From NCBI GenBank assembly GCA_029052265.1, contig JAIDJJ010000066.1, positions 1 to 5,919 of the forward strand: a DNA stretch of 5,919 nucleotides, written 5' to 3'. This DNA comes from Muribaculaceae bacterium. GTDB taxonomy: Bacteria; Bacteroidota; Bacteroidia; Bacteroidales; Muribaculaceae. Position 1 is the stretch's first letter. Every line of letters starts with the position of its first letter. The notes beneath the pieces were generated by a model, which worked only from the letters and a program-made list of their open reading frames with translations, was not told the DNA's origin and made no database searches. Both the position numbers and the translations under genes were made by a program. Shown one piece after another: positions 5,534-5,919 of the stretch.

Positions 5534-5919
5534 TCAAACTTTATTTTGCTGTTTCAACCATTCATCCGCCGTCTGACATAATTCTTCATACCACGCCCCC
5601 CCGAATTTCCTGATCAACGGCTCTTTTAAAAATTCATAAGCCCTGACCTTCTTTAGTCTGCCGTTGATTTCTGCACACTTGCAGATTTTCCAACGGTGAA
5701 GGTTCACCCCTGTGAGATCTCCCAGCTTTTTTAATCTTACGGGATAAAGATGACAGGACGACGGTTTTAACTGAGGAAGTTTCCCCTCTCTGTATGCCTT
5801 CTCAAGAGCGCAAAGACATTTTCCCCCTTCTGCATAGGTGGTGAAGACACAATCCCTCCCTTCCACTATCTGCGTGACAAGGTCTCCTTCCTCATCAATG
5901 TATGAACTGCCCTCCTCTT
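5534..5919 (-). CDS. DUF3109 family protein, C-terminal part (5' end outside window)
   Basis: The frame is open to the window edge. The first whole codon is at 5917 and the residues before the GTG at 5866-5864 (including SSYIDEEGDLVTQI) already fit the family, so that GTG is internal and not the start. Recognised segments are VEGRDCVFT, a Cys-x-Cys in GGKCLCALEKAYREG, PSSCHLYPVR, HRWKICKCAE, and the C-terminal YEFLKEPLIRKFGGAWYEEL. The spaced cysteines resemble YkgJ-like metal or Fe-S cluster proteins; the N-terminal Cys cluster typical of the family would be outside the window. The function of DUF3109 proteins is not established. The gene ends just before a strong hairpin terminator and converges on the candidate small-RNA interval. 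Confidence 0.9.
   Translation of the reverse strand, partial: EEGSSYIDEEGDLVTQIVEGRDCVFTTYAEGGKCLCALEKAYREGKLPQLKPSSCHLYPVRLKKLGDLTGVNLHRWKICKCAEINGRLKKVRAYEFLKEPLIRKFGGAWYEELCQTADEWLKQQNKV

Noticed and set aside
1..5919. CRISPR array or defence system
   Set aside because: No regularly spaced identical repeats and no genes of known defence families were found.

Overview
The window looks like chromosomal DNA of a Bacteroidota bacterium, most likely order Bacteroidales. A gut family such as Muribaculaceae is a plausible guess but is not shown. Three independent promoters have a TTG, exactly 20 bp, then TAnnTTTG, which is the primary-sigma pattern of this phylum. The starts lack Shine-Dalgarno sequences and have A/T-rich leaders. 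A T9SS plug-family (DUF5103) gene and an ORF6N relic of the type common in these genomes agree with this.

Layout. Bases 1-130 hold a strong leftward promoter (126-96) whose gene lies outside the window. Bases 130-585 have no convincing gene, but contain several small inverted repeats and an orphan terminator-like hairpin (486-513). A rightward promoter (587-617) drives pulA (647-2680), an exported type I pullulanase of family GH13. Its 3' end overlaps by 20 bp the 3' end of a leftward DUF5103 gene (3929-2661). That gene is preceded in the same direction by ung (4591-3923, uracil-DNA glycosylase), and the two overlap by 7 bp, so they form a coupled operon. Between ung and a rightward tRNA-Arg(CCG) gene (4771-4845) lies a 13-bp perfect inverted repeat that overlaps the tRNA promoter boxes and may act as a divergent promoter. 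A long hairpin follows the tRNA.

Downstream of the tRNA is a broken ORF6N-domain gene (from 5014) with a nonsense codon, a frameshift and a missing C-terminal part, probably a scar of a mobile element. An AT-rich gap then holds short degenerate repeats, a possible promoter box and a strong terminator (5489-5530), which together outline a possible small RNA of about 97 nt. The window ends inside a leftward DUF3109 gene whose N-terminal half is off the edge.

The genes do not form one pathway: starch or glycogen debranching, a cell-envelope protein, DNA repair, a tRNA and a cysteine-rich protein of unknown role sit side by side. I found no clear new multi-gene system. The items most worth a second look are the palindromic promoter, the possible small RNA, and the decayed region beside the tRNA.
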